Below, one piece after another: positions 29,986 through 38,745 of a stretch of DNA of 64,000 nucleotides. Source of the DNA: Kineosphaera limosa NBRC 100340 (GTDB lineage Bacteria; Actinomycetota; Actinomycetes; Actinomycetales; Dermatophilaceae). Position 1 is the stretch's first letter, and each line of letters opens with the position of its first letter. The notes under the pieces were generated by a model. The model was not told where the DNA came from and did no database searches. It saw nothing but the letters and a program-made list of their open reading frames with translations. Location: contig NZ_BAHD01000035.1 in assembly GCF_000298215.1 (NCBI RefSeq), positions 1 through 64,000 on the forward strand, given 5' to 3'. The position numbers were made by a program, and so were the translations under genes.

Positions 29986-31086
29986 ATGCATGGTCGCTCG
30001 AGTCGGTCTGCGCGCGTTCGGCTCGTCGGCAGGGTCACGGCCATGGGCACCGCCACTCTTACGGCCCTCGCCCTCAGCGGCTGTGCGCTGTCGCTGGGCT
30101 CGGAGCCGGCCGCGAAGCAGAAGGCGGCCAGCACGACCGCTGCGCAAGAGAACGCGACGCCTGCCGTCGCCCCCAAGGCGAACGCCACACACGCGGGCGC
30201 CACCCCCGCAGCCGCCGGCGCAGTGCGCCTGGCCAGTCCGCTGCAGGCGCTCCCGGCGAGCCGCAACGAGACCCCGCAGGGCCTGACCGGCACGCCCGGA
30301 GGGGGTGGCTACACGAAGATCACGATCCCCGGTCCTGCGTCAGGCCACTCGGGCAGCGCCTATGTGTGGTTCCCACCGTCGTACAACAAGCCCGGTCACG
30401 AGCGCACCCAGTACCCCGTCATCGAGGTCTTCCACGGCTATAAGCCCGCACCGTTGGCGTTCTTCAGCTACTACCACCTCGACGAAGAAATGGCGAAGCT
30501 CGTTGAAAAGGGCAAAATGCGAGAGGCGGTCATCGTCCTCCCGGATTGGGCGCCCGCAGGATTGGACACCGAGTGCGTCGACGGCGGCGGCGGCAATGTG
30601 GCGATGGAGACGTGGCTGACGCAGGACGTGCCCGCGTATATCGCCGGCACGTATCGGGTGGCACGGGATCGCGGTTCGTGGGCCGGCTATGGCGCGTCGA
30701 CCGGAGGCTGGTGCGCCCTCATGGCCTCGACCCTGCACCCGGCGACCTTCGGCTCCGCGGTCTCCGTCGGCGGCCAGGGCTACCCCGAATTCGACCCGCC
30801 CTACATTCCGTTCACGCCCGAGAGCCCCTCCGGTCAGCGCTACAACCTCACCAAGGTCTTGCGAGAGCAAGCGCCGCCGGTCGCCCTCTGGCTGCTCATG
30901 GCGAAAACCGACAAGGAGTCCTATCCCACGTCCAGCACGATGATCGCCGCCGCCAAGGCGCCGACATCACTGGATGCCGTGGTGCTGGACTCCGGACGCC
31001 ATCACCCCATGTTCTGGCTCCCCTACATCCCGGCCACCCTCAAGTGGCTCGGCGCCTCCACCAGCGGCTTCGCGCCGCAGAAGTAG
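29986..31086 (+). CDS. Secreted alpha/beta-hydrolase lipoprotein, esterase D/mycolyltransferase-like
   Basis: The 366-residue product has a basic N-terminus, a hydrophobic stretch and a lipobox ALSGC (Cys near residue 33), so it should be a membrane-anchored lipoprotein. A long Ala/Thr-rich linker leads to a PF00756-type esterase domain: YPVIEVFHGYKPAP, WLTQDVPAYIAGTYRV, and the nucleophile elbow GYGASTGGWCALMAS near residue 241; GRHHPMFW holds the likely catalytic His. GGAGGAG precedes the ATG by 8 nt. The related antigen 85 proteins transfer mycolates, but nothing here proves that activity; a simple esterase is more likely. Confidence 0.88.
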   Translation: MHGRSSRSARVRLVGRVTAMGTATLTALALSGCALSLGSEPAAKQKAASTTAAQENATPAVAPKANATHAGATPAAAGAVRLASPLQALPASRNETPQGLTGTPGGGGYTKITIPGPASGHSGSAYVWFPPSYNKPGHERTQYPVIEVFHGYKPAPLAFFSYYHLDEEMAKLVEKGKMREAVIVLPDWAPAGLDTECVDGGGGNVAMETWLTQDVPAYIAGTYRVARDRGSWAGYGASTGGWCALMASTLHPATFGSAVSVGGQGYPEFDPPYIPFTPESPSGQRYNLTKVLREQAPPVALWLLMAKTDKESYPTSSTMIAAAKAPTSLDAVVLDSGRHHPMFWLPYIPATLKWLGASTSGFAPQK

Positions 31087-31127
31087 CCCCCGAACAAGAC
31101 TGCACAGTCGGCCCGTAGTCGGAGCGC

Positions 31128-31517
31128 TCAGATCGGACGAACCGTCTCGTGCGTTGCCGGGCATTCCCACACCGCCCTGCCGTCCCGCACGGTCGCCGTC
31201 AGCGGATGGGTGTGCTGATGAGCAACGCAGGCCGGCCAGACCGACTCGAGCCGCAAGGATGGCGCCATTTCGACAAGCACATCCTGCAGCTGCGACGCCA
31301 AGTCCGCAACCTGCCACGCGGGCTCCAGATAAGGGTTCTCCAGAAGCTGAAACAGCTGGCCATCCAAATCGACCACAGCAACCTTCTGACCATCGCCAAC
31401 AGTGTCGCCTGGAAACGTCAACGAGGCCCGCGGAAACCACTCAAGCGACTCGTCGGACAGCAACCTCGAAATCGTGTCGCTGAAATCTTGACGATCCACG
31501 GGTTCACGCACTCCCAT
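31128..31517 (-). CDS. Conserved hypothetical protein of unknown function
   Basis: The 129-residue protein is acidic and has no signal or membrane segment. Near its end WPACVAHQHTHPLTATV and AVWECPATH hold two Cys and several His in a spacing that could bind a metal. I do not recognise a named family, though this C-x-H-x-HP plus W-x-CP pattern occurs in small actinobacterial hypotheticals. It follows the next gene by 24 nt and both have visibly lower GC than their neighbours. Confidence 0.65.
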   Translation of the reverse strand: MGVREPVDRQDFSDTISRLLSDESLEWFPRASLTFPGDTVGDGQKVAVVDLDGQLFQLLENPYLEPAWQVADLASQLQDVLVEMAPSLRLESVWPACVAHQHTHPLTATVRDGRAVWECPATHETVRPI

Positions 31518-31541
31518 TCAAAGCGAGCCAGTTGAATCAGG

Positions 31542-32036
31542 TTACGCGCTACGCCATGACTTGAGCGCCCCAGGAAACGGATTAACGGCAAGCATGGCAA
31601 CCTCCCTGTCAGCATTTACTTCGTCCACGATGGCAGCCAACTGCACATCCGGCATTCGGAAGACGAGGGCGTCGTACCGCTCGGTCGCGTCACCTTCGGG
31701 CACCAGCAAAGTGGCAGCGCGTAGGATCTGCCAACTCGGCAAAGAACCAGCCACCTGACCAAGCACTAATGCGAGGGGGCATGAAGGGTTCATGAGGACG
31801 AGATCCAGCAACTGGGTATCGCGACAGGCCAAACGCAACAGCACGTCAGGAGGGATCTCCATGTTCTGCGCCACAATGTGCGGGACAACCGCATGCTCCG
31901 ACTGCAGGAGCACCTCAATGACCTGCCGGCTCAATGCCGGGTGGCCAGCCACACGAGCCTGCACCTCGACCACATCGGACTGAGCATCGCGCAGTAACTC
32001 CGCTTCTGACGCACTCAAATCCGGCTCAAAGAGCAC
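31542..32036 (-). CDS. Hypothetical protein with leucine-rich-repeat-variant-like helices
   Basis: The product of about 164 residues contains repeated helical units such as VQARVAGHPALSRQVIEVLL and LVLMNPSCPLALVLGQVAG, like the leucine-rich repeat variant (LRV) units that make protein-binding solenoids. This family call is inference. The GTG at 32036 overlaps the nusB end by 11 nt and has GAGGG upstream; an in-frame start at 32075 would overlap nusB more. Base composition is lower in GC than nusB and the codon use differs, which suggests transfer. Together with the next gene it looks like a small accessory pair attached to the efp-nusB operon. Confidence 0.65.
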   Translation of the reverse strand: MLFEPDLSASEAELLRDAQSDVVEVQARVAGHPALSRQVIEVLLQSEHAVVPHIVAQNMEIPPDVLLRLACRDTQLLDLVLMNPSCPLALVLGQVAGSLPSWQILRAATLLVPEGDATERYDALVFRMPDVQLAAIVDEVNADREVAMLAVNPFPGALKSWRSA

Positions 32037-32571
32037 GATCGCCCTCGGGCTCTTGCTCCGTGGTGCCCGAGTCACCGACGACTTGGGCGATGCGGGAGAG
32101 GAGGCCGTTGACGAAGGTCGGAGAATCGTCGGTACTCAGGGCTTTGGCCAGCTCGACGGACTCGGAGATGGCGACGCCGGCGGGCACGTCGTCGTTGTAC
32201 TCCAGCTCCCAGGCGCCGACGCGCAGGATGGCGCGGTCGACGGCGGGCATACGCTCCAGCGGCCAGCCGCGGCTGTAGGTGGCGAGCACCTCGTTGATGC
32301 CGTTCCAGTTCTCCACGACCCCGCGCACCAGCCGCACCGTGTACTCGCGCAGCGGCGACTGGCCCGCCGGGGTCGCGACCCGCTGGTCGAGCAGGTCACC
32401 GGCGTTGAGGCCGCGCTGGTCGGCCTCGAAGAGCAGGTCGACGGCCGCCCGGCGCGCCTTGGAGCGGGTGGAGGTCAGCGTGCCCTTGGGCTGCTGGACG
32501 GTGCGGATCCGCTCCGCCCCCTCGACCGGGGGCGGTAGCTCGCCGGGCGCGGGGCGGGCGGACGTCGGCAT
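32026..32571 (-). CDS. nusB: Transcription antitermination factor NusB
   Basis: NusB binds S10 (NusE) and boxA RNA in rRNA antitermination. The 181-residue product has the helical core RSKARRAAVDLLFEADQRG, AVDRAILRVGAWELEY and PAGVAISESVELAKALS. About 30 Pro-rich residues precede it, and the tail is acidic. Its start overlaps the efp stop (TGATG). Confidence 0.95.
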   Translation of the reverse strand: MPTSARPAPGELPPPVEGAERIRTVQQPKGTLTSTRSKARRAAVDLLFEADQRGLNAGDLLDQRVATPAGQSPLREYTVRLVRGVVENWNGINEVLATYSRGWPLERMPAVDRAILRVGAWELEYNDDVPAGVAISESVELAKALSTDDSPTFVNGLLSRIAQVVGDSGTTEQEPEGDRAL

Positions 32572-33131
32572 CAGGAGACGCGCGAAAGGTAGGAGCCGTC
32601 GCGGGTGTCGACCTTGACCTTGGTGCCGGTCTCCAGGAACAGCGGCACCTGGATCTGCGCGCCGGTTTCCAGCGTCGCCGGCTTCGTGCCGCCGGTCGAC
32701 CGGTCGCCCTGCAGGCCCGGCTCGGTGTAGGTGATCGTCAGCTCCACCGACGCCGGCAGCTCGACGAACAGGGGGCTGCCCTCGTGGGTGGCGACGATCG
32801 CCTCCTGGTTCTCCAGCAGGAAGTTCGACGCGTCGCCCACCACGTCGGAGTTGACGTGCAGCTGGTCGAAGGTCTTGCCGTCCATGAAGACGAAGTCGTC
32901 GGCGTCCTTGTACAAGAACTGCATCGTGCGCCGATCGACGTTGCTCGTCTCGACCTTGGTGCCGGCGTTAAAGGTCTTGTCGACCGTCTTGCCCGAGAGC
33001 ACGTTCTTCAGCTTGGTGCGCACGAACGCCGGGCCCTTGCCGGGCTTGACGTGCTGGAACTCCACCACGCTCCACAGCTGGCCCTCGATGTTGAGCACCA
33101 TGCCGTTCTTCAGGTCGTTCGTCGATGCCAC
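32571..33131 (-). CDS. efp: Translation elongation factor P
   Basis: EF-P relieves ribosome stalling at polyproline. The 186-residue product has three beta-barrel domains, with [20 protein letters not shown] at the start, the loop [16 protein letters not shown] (the tip Lys is near residue 32) and the C-terminal signature [20 protein letters not shown]. The GTG at 33131 gives the standard length. No epmA/epmB genes are nearby, as expected for actinobacteria. Confidence 0.97.
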   Translation of the reverse strand: MASTNDLKNGMVLNIEGQLWSVVEFQHVKPGKGPAFVRTKLKNVLSGKTVDKTFNAGTKVETSNVDRRTMQFLYKDADDFVFMDGKTFDQLHVNSDVVGDASNFLLENQEAIVATHEGSPLFVELPASVELTITYTEPGLQGDRSTGGTKPATLETGAQIQVPLFLETGTKVKVDTRDGSYLSRVS

Positions 33132-33264
33132 AGGTCGATTCACTTTCGTCGGTATCGGAGCGCGCCAGCGCACCGGCTCGGCCGGCGGGCACGCGAAGAT
33201 CGCCACCAGTCTACCGGCACCGGCTGCCCGCCCCGCGCACCCCGCGCCGCGCCGGCCCCCAGCC

Positions 33265-33332
33265 CGACGGTCGCGCTCCCTGCGTTCGGGCGCGGTCGCA
33301 ACCGCATTCGTCGGCAGGGAGCGCGACCGTCG
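33265..33332 (+). repeat. 68-bp cruciform repeat, copy A
   Basis: Perfect 19-bp inverted arms (33265-33283, 33314-33332; CGACGGTCGCGCTCCCTGC) enclose a 30-nt asymmetric core that itself holds the hairpin GCGGTCGCAACCGC. Copies B and C have the same length and plan. It lies in the 300-nt gap between efp and the divergent peptide-binding lipoprotein gene; nothing else was recognised in that gap. Confidence 0.85.
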
Positions 33333-33431
33333 AGGAGAGGGGGCGGGCACCGCCGGGCAACGAACCGATCACACTCGGGAGCCGGTGGACTCCCGATGCG
33401 GCGCGCCGCGCAGCCGTGACAGGCTAGAACC

Positions 33432-35159
33432 ATGCTCCGCCCGGCCGACGACGCAGTTGCTGCGACTCGGTCGACGCTGCCCGTGCGACCTCGCCGCACG
33501 CGGCCCCTGCGGGGCTGGCTAGCCGGGGTCACGGCGGGACTGCTGCTCACGCTCACCGCGTGCAGCGGGCAACCCGGCGCCGGCTCTCCCGAGACCACCG
33601 AGCCGACGAGCCCGACGGCCTCCCCGAGCACTCCGGTGCCGGTCAAACCCATTCGCGCCAGCGCCCTGCCGCTGGCCACCGACCTGCGGCCCGCCAACAT
33701 CGAGGACCCCTACACCGCGCGCGCGCTCGGGCTCCTGCTCCGCGGCCTCAAGCGTTACGACACCAAGGGCAAGGCCGTCGACGAGATGGCCCAAGCCATC
33801 GAGACAGCAGACAACAAGACGTTCACGATCCGCCTGCAGCCCGGCTGGACCTTCGGCGACGGTGAGCCCGTGACGGCCTCCTCATACGTCGACGCCTGGA
33901 ACTACGCAGCCCGCGCCGACTCCGGCCAATACCGGGCGCAGGACTTCGCCCCGATCCTCGGGTTCGCCACCGTGCGCCGCCCCTCCTCCGACCCGACCTC
34001 CGCCGACACCCTCGCCGGCCTGCAGGTCATCGACGAGAACACCTTCCAGGTCACCCTCAACCAGCCGCAGCCGGACTTCCCCGACGCCCTCGGGCAGTTG
34101 TCGTTCGCGCCGCTACCCAAGGCCGCCCTCACCGATCCCGCCGCCTGGTCACGAAATCCCGTGGGCAACGGCCCCTACCGACTCGAGGGCACCTGGCCCC
34201 AGACCTCCGACGCCGCGGCGGTCGTCCCGCTGCGACCCAATCCCGCCTATCGCGGGGGGCAGGCGCCGCAGAACGACGGCATCGACCTCAAGGTCTACCC
34301 CACCGCCAGCGCGGCCCTCGACGACCTGCGCGCCGGCAACCTCGACGTGCTCGACCTCATCCCGGTCTCCGACCTGCCCAAGTACCGCACGGAGTTCGGC
34401 GGCCGGGCCGTCAACCAGCCGGTCGGCGTCGCGCAGTCGCTGGTGTTCCCCGTGCACCGGGAGCCGTGGACAGGTCAGCGTGGCGTGCACCTGCGCGAGG
34501 CCATCTCGGCCTCGATCGACCGCGCAACGATCGCCTCCGGGCTGCTCGCCGGAGCCGCGCTGCCCGCCACCGACCTGTCCGCGCCCGTCGTCGAGGGCTA
34601 CTCGACCGATGCGTGCGGCCAGTGGTGCAACCGCGATCAGACGCTCGCTGCGGAGTCGGCCCGGGCGGCTGGCGCGTGGGAGGGGCCGCTGACGATCGCC
34701 TACGCCGCGGACCACGACGAGGGCCCGGTGGCCACCGAAGTCTGCCGCGAGGTGACCCAGGCCCTGGGCGTCCCGTGCGAGCCGCGCACCTACCCCACAC
34801 TGCGGGCACTGCGGGAGGCGGTGGCCCTGGGCGACGAGCAAGGCCCCTACCTGCAGAGCTGGCAGATGACTCGGCCGACCCTGTCCGCCTTCCTCGTGCC
34901 CCGCTTCAGCACCGGCTCGCCCGACAACACGAGCGGCTTCTCCGACCCGCTCGTCGACACCCGCTTCCTGGTCGCCGCCACCGCCTCGGTCGGCGCCCAG
35001 CCGGCGGCGTTCAGCCAGGCACAACCGCTGATCTTCGCGACGATGCCGGTCGTGCCGCTGTGGTCGCGCAATGCGGTCGGCGCCACCGGCACAGAAGTGA
35101 CCGGGGTGCGCACCGACGTCTTCGGCGCCGTCGACTACGCCGCCATCACCCGCCCCTGA
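33432..35159 (+). CDS. Peptide/nickel-type ABC transporter substrate-binding lipoprotein (orphan)
   Basis: The 575-residue product has a signal peptide and lipobox LTAC (Cys near residue 38), a Ser/Thr/Pro linker, and a family 5 solute-binding domain: NIEDPYTARALGLLLRGLKR, FTIRLQPGWTFGDGEPVTAS, VGNGPYRLEGTW and GSPDNTSGFSDPLVD. It should bind an oligopeptide or similar ligand outside the membrane. No permease or ATPase adjoins it; it may feed the complete importer at 47.6-53.8 kb or a distant one. Confidence 0.9.
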   Translation: MLRPADDAVAATRSTLPVRPRRTRPLRGWLAGVTAGLLLTLTACSGQPGAGSPETTEPTSPTASPSTPVPVKPIRASALPLATDLRPANIEDPYTARALGLLLRGLKRYDTKGKAVDEMAQAIETADNKTFTIRLQPGWTFGDGEPVTASSYVDAWNYAARADSGQYRAQDFAPILGFATVRRPSSDPTSADTLAGLQVIDENTFQVTLNQPQPDFPDALGQLSFAPLPKAALTDPAAWSRNPVGNGPYRLEGTWPQTSDAAAVVPLRPNPAYRGGQAPQNDGIDLKVYPTASAALDDLRAGNLDVLDLIPVSDLPKYRTEFGGRAVNQPVGVAQSLVFPVHREPWTGQRGVHLREAISASIDRATIASGLLAGAALPATDLSAPVVEGYSTDACGQWCNRDQTLAAESARAAGAWEGPLTIAYAADHDEGPVATEVCREVTQALGVPCEPRTYPTLRALREAVALGDEQGPYLQSWQMTRPTLSAFLVPRFSTGSPDNTSGFSDPLVDTRFLVAATASVGAQPAAFSQAQPLIFATMPVVPLWSRNAVGATGTEVTGVRTDVFGAVDYAAITRP

Positions 35160-35193
35160 CCAGCCCTGTCGTGAGTGGGCCGGAGTCGCCCGG

Positions 35194-35691
35194 TCAGGTC
35201 GAGCGCGCGTCGGGCACGAGCGGGATGCCGACGCCGTAACGCGCCTCGAACACGAGTTGAGTCTCGGTCGATCGCACGGTTCGGTGCACGGTGACGTGGC
35301 GCAGCACGATGTCGCGCAGCGCCTGCGCGTCCTGCACCGCCATCAGCAGGTGAAAGTCGTCGGCGCCGGCGACGTGCAGCACCCGCAGCACCCCGGGCAC
35401 GGCGACCAACTGGTCGAACAGAGTGCTCACCCCCACCTCGTCGTGGCTGCCGAGGCGCACCTTGACGACCGCCAGCAGCGGGCACCCGAGCGCGGCGAGG
35501 TCGAGGTCGAGGTGCACGCCGCGGATGATCCCGCTCGCCCGCAGCGCCCGCACGCGATAGGCGCACGTCGACTCGGCCAGGCCCAGCCGCACGGCGAGCG
35601 CCTTGTTCGTCAACTCTGCGTTCTCGACGAGCGCGGCGAGGATGCGCCGATCGATGTCGTCGAGCGCGGGCGGGGGTTGTGGTTTCGCCAA
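35194..35691 (-). CDS. Lrp/AsnC family transcriptional regulator
   Basis: The 165-residue product has the AsnC-type helix-turn-helix (LDDIDRRILAALVENAELTN, KALAVRLGLAESTCAYRVRAL, about residues 10-60) and a RAM ligand-binding domain (LLAVVKVRLGS, VLHVAGADDFHLLMAVQD). The start is taken as TTG at 35691 because GGAGGG lies just upstream and the family's HTH starts about ten residues on; the frame extends to 35766 but would overlap the operator region. It is divergent from a Cys/Met metabolism enzyme, which it probably controls in response to an amino acid. Confidence 0.88.
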   Translation of the reverse strand: MAKPQPPPALDDIDRRILAALVENAELTNKALAVRLGLAESTCAYRVRALRASGIIRGVHLDLDLAALGCPLLAVVKVRLGSHDEVGVSTLFDQLVAVPGVLRVLHVAGADDFHLLMAVQDAQALRDIVLRHVTVHRTVRSTETQLVFEARYGVGIPLVPDARST

Positions 35692-35804
35692 AATCGCCCT
35701 CCGAATATCGTTGCTGCTTGTTGAGAACCTCCAGTTTGCGACATTAGGCAACAGATTCAGCAGCATCTATCGACACTTGTTGCTGAACCGCTCATCGTAG
35801 GTTC
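35692..35804. promoter_or_regulatory. Shared control region of the Lrp gene and the PLP enzyme gene
   Basis: This 113-nt region is less GC-rich than its surroundings and contains TTCAGCA and TGCTGAA as inverted half-sites around 35755-35785, plus further TTGCTG/CAGCAA-like words. Clustered half-sites like these are usual for Lrp-type proteins. The exact operator is inference. Confidence 0.5.
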
Positions 35805-37037
35805 ATGACGGCACACCACCACCTGGACACCATGGCCGTACACGCGGGCCGCGACGATCTCGCAGAGCTCGGTGTGCACGCCCTCCCGATCGACCTGTCG
35901 ACCACCAACCCGCTGCCCGACCTGGAGCACGCCGGCGCCTCCTACGAGGCGATGGCCTTCGGCGGACGCCCGCCGGCCGACGGGAGCCTGGTCTACCAGC
36001 GCCTGTGGAACCCCACCGTGGCACGCTTCGAAGACGCCCTGGCCCAGCTCGAGGGCGCCGATGAGGCTGTTGCCTTCAGCTCCGGCATGGCGGCGATGAG
36101 CGCGGCGTTGTTGACCACTGCGGAGTCTGGCCGTCGCCATGTCGTGGCCGTCCGCCCGCTCTACGGCGGCACCGACCACCTGCTGGCCACGGGCCTGCTC
36201 GGCACCGAGGTCACCTACGCGAACGCGGAGGAGGTCGGTGCGGCACTGCGCCCCGACACCGGCCTCGTCGTGCTGGAGACGCCCGCGAACCCGACCCTGG
36301 ACCTCGTCGACATCGCCGCCGTTGTCGCGCAGGCCGGCGATGTGCCGGTGCTCGTCGACAACACGTTCGCGACCCCGGCGCTGCAGAACCCGCTGGCGTT
36401 GGGCGCATCGATGTCGCTGCACAGCGCCACGAAGTACCTGGGCGGTCACGGCGACGTCATCGGTGGCGTCATCGCCTGCTCGTCGGAGTCGGCCGCGGCG
36501 CTGCGCCGGGTGCGGGCCGTCACCGGTGGGCTGCTGCATCCGCTCGGTGCCTACCTGCTGCACCGCGGACTGGCGACGCTGCCGATCCGCATGCGCGCCC
36601 AGCAGGCCGGAGCCGGAGCGGTCGCCGCGTGGCTCGCCGATCACCCCGCGGTCGAGCAGGTGCACTACCCCGGCTTGTCGGCGGACCCGGCCGGCCTGCT
36701 CGGCACCCAGATGCGCGGCCCGGGCGCCATGCTCGCGGTAACCCTGCGCGGCGGCTACGACGCCGCGGCGCACCTGGTGACCTCGGTGCGGCTGTTCACC
36801 CACGCCGTCTCGCTCGGAGGGGTCGACTCCCTCATCCAGCACCCCGCGGCCCTGACCCACCGCCCAGTGGCCGCGCACGCCCGGCCCGGCGCCGGGGTCG
36901 TGCGCCTGTCCATCGGCCTGGAGGCCGTCGGCGACCTCGTCGCGGACCTCGACCAGGCGCTGCGCCCCGAGGTCGTCAGCGACCGCGCGGACGCCGAGCC
37001 CCACATGGCCGCCGCCGGCCACTCGTGGGCCATCTAA
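35805..37037 (+). CDS. Cys/Met metabolism PLP-dependent enzyme (cystathionine gamma-lyase or methionine gamma-lyase type)
   Basis: The 410-residue product belongs to the gamma-family of PLP enzymes: AVHAGRDDLAELGVH, YQRLWNPTVARFEDALAQLE, FSSGMAAMSAAL, VDNTFATPALQNPLALGA and the cofactor lysine in SLHSATKYLGGHGD near residue 212. Residues that would separate lyase from synthase activity cannot be assigned with confidence. The divergent Lrp regulator favours a catabolic lyase induced by its amino acid. A strong hairpin follows the gene. Confidence 0.88.
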   Translation: MTAHHHLDTMAVHAGRDDLAELGVHALPIDLSTTNPLPDLEHAGASYEAMAFGGRPPADGSLVYQRLWNPTVARFEDALAQLEGADEAVAFSSGMAAMSAALLTTAESGRRHVVAVRPLYGGTDHLLATGLLGTEVTYANAEEVGAALRPDTGLVVLETPANPTLDLVDIAAVVAQAGDVPVLVDNTFATPALQNPLALGASMSLHSATKYLGGHGDVIGGVIACSSESAAALRRVRAVTGGLLHPLGAYLLHRGLATLPIRMRAQQAGAGAVAAWLADHPAVEQVHYPGLSADPAGLLGTQMRGPGAMLAVTLRGGYDAAAHLVTSVRLFTHAVSLGGVDSLIQHPAALTHRPVAAHARPGAGVVRLSIGLEAVGDLVADLDQALRPEVVSDRADAEPHMAAAGHSWAI

Positions 37038-37080
37038 GAAAGGCCAGTGTTCAATCCACTAGGGCTTCAACTGTTCACCG

Positions 37081-37115
37081 CAAGCTGTTGCGCGAAACTA
37101 TCGCGCAACAGCTTG
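37081..37115 (+). terminator. Stem-loop after the PLP enzyme gene
   Basis: A perfect 14-bp stem CAAGCTGTTGCGCG with a 7-nt loop lies 43 nt after the stop. There is no U-tract, as usual in this GC-rich genome. Confidence 0.65.
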
Positions 37116-37274
37116 TCTGAGCAGGTCAAACGCTGCGACTCCGATATCGCAATGGCATTCACTAGCAGCCAGGACTAACGACCCTAGGGCGACATCCAGA
37201 GAACGCAATAGCTTGTTTGAGGTGAGGCGCACGTCCAGACGCCTCGTTACCTCACCCTCACGCTGGAGCCTTCG

Positions 37275-38636
37275 TTGGAGATCGCCCTACTCATTGCGCA
37301 ACTTGCCGTCGTCCTCGCCTGCCTTCTCCTCGGCGCCCACCGCGGCGGCATGGGATTGGGACTGCTCGGCGGCGTCGGCCTACTGATCCTCGTCTTCGTC
37401 TTCCGCCTGCCACCGGGAGAGCCACCGATCCAGGTGATGCTGACGATCCTGGCGGTCATCGGCTGCGCCTCGGTGCTGCAGACGGCCGGCGGCCTCGACG
37501 TGCTGATGCGCGTCGCCGAACGCATCCTGCGTAAGCACCCGCAGCACATCACCATCCTGGGCCCGCTGACGACCTGGACGCTGACCGTCCTGTGCGGCAC
37601 CGGCCACGTCGTCTACACGATGCTGCCGATCATCGCCGACATCTCGCTGAAGAAGAACATCCGCCCCGAGCGGCCGATGGCCATCTCGTCCGTGGCCGCC
37701 CAAATGGGCATCACGGCCTCCCCGGTGTCCGTAGCGGTCGTCTCGATGGCCTCGATCCTGGCCGAACGTGCCGGTGTCGGGCAGGCCTTCACGATCCCGC
37801 AGATCCTCATGGTCTCGCTGCCCGCATCGCTGTGCGGTGTGCTTGTCGCGGCCCTCTGGTCGATCCGCCGCGGCAAGGACCTGGACGACGACCCGGTGTT
37901 CCAGGCTCGCATCGCCGACCCCAAGATGCGCGAGTACGTCTACTCCGGGGGATCGACCCTGCTCGACTCCACGTCGTCCAAGGAGGCCTACCGGGCCACC
38001 CGAATCTTCTTCACCGCTATTGCCGTGGTCGTGCTGCTCGGCGCCTTCGAAGGATTGCGCCCCTCGTTCCCGACGGAAGCCGGCGGCATGGCGCCATTGT
38101 CGATGAACCTGACGATCCAGATCCTCATGCTGGTCGCTGGCGCGATCATTCTCATGACCTGCAAGGTCAAGACAGCCGACATTCCTAATTCCGGGGTGTT
38201 CAAGGCGGGCATGGTCGCGATCTTTGCGGTCTTCGGTGTCGCGTGGATGAGCGAGACGTTCTTCGGCGCGCACCTCGAAGACCTGGAGGCCGGCCTGGCT
38301 GGGGTGGTCGCCCAGGCCCCCTGGATGTACGCCCTGGTGTTGTTCCTCGTCTCCAAGCTCGTCAACAGTCAGGCCGCAGCGATCACCGCGATCGTGCCGG
38401 TCGGTCTCGCGTTGGGCGTCGACCCCGTGGCGATCGTCGGATTCATCGGCGCCGGTTACGGCTACTTCATCCTGCCGACCTACCCCTCCGATCTGGCGGC
38501 CATCGGCTTCGACCGGTCGGGCACGACGCACATCGGCAAGTTCGTGATCAACCACAGCTTCTTGGTGCCCGGCCTGATCTGCGTGGCCGTCTCCTGCCTC
38601 GTCGGCTACCCGCTGGCCCAGCTGCTGCTCGGCTGA
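37275..38636 (+). CDS. Anaerobic C4-dicarboxylate transporter, DcuA/DcuB family
   Basis: The 453-residue inner membrane protein has about 10-12 hydrophobic segments. LLLGAHRGGMGLGLLGGVG, GHVVYTMLPIIADISLKKNI, RPERPMAISSVAAQMGITAS and YGYFILPTYPSDLAAIGFDR are typical of the Dcu family, which exchanges fumarate, aspartate, malate and succinate. The start is TTG at 37275 with GGAG six bases before it. The 5' leader (37205-37255) contains a GGTGAGGCG/CGCCT-type hairpin. It suggests that the organism can use dicarboxylates under low oxygen. Confidence 0.93.
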   Translation: MEIALLIAQLAVVLACLLLGAHRGGMGLGLLGGVGLLILVFVFRLPPGEPPIQVMLTILAVIGCASVLQTAGGLDVLMRVAERILRKHPQHITILGPLTTWTLTVLCGTGHVVYTMLPIIADISLKKNIRPERPMAISSVAAQMGITASPVSVAVVSMASILAERAGVGQAFTIPQILMVSLPASLCGVLVAALWSIRRGKDLDDDPVFQARIADPKMREYVYSGGSTLLDSTSSKEAYRATRIFFTAIAVVVLLGAFEGLRPSFPTEAGGMAPLSMNLTIQILMLVAGAIILMTCKVKTADIPNSGVFKAGMVAIFAVFGVAWMSETFFGAHLEDLEAGLAGVVAQAPWMYALVLFLVSKLVNSQAAAITAIVPVGLALGVDPVAIVGFIGAGYGYFILPTYPSDLAAIGFDRSGTTHIGKFVINHSFLVPGLICVAVSCLVGYPLAQLLLG

Positions 38637-38676
38637 GTTACGCCGTCCACAACTCACCGTCCACAACTCAACAGAC

Positions 38677-38715
38677 ACCGAGCCGCCGGTCCCCCGATGG
38701 GGCCGGCGGCTCGGT
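38677..38715. terminator. Bidirectional terminator between the dcu gene and aroB
   Basis: A perfect 13-bp stem ACCGAGCCGCCGG, extended inside by CCCC/GGGG pairing, sits between two convergent genes. Confidence 0.75.
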
Positions 38716-38745
38716 ATGCGGCGCGGCGACTCAGGACGCCGGGCG

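Noticed and set aside
29986-31086. True mycolyltransferase (antigen 85)
   Set aside because: The fold is shared, but the protein is a lipoprotein with a different context and nothing in the window indicates mycolic acid synthesis.
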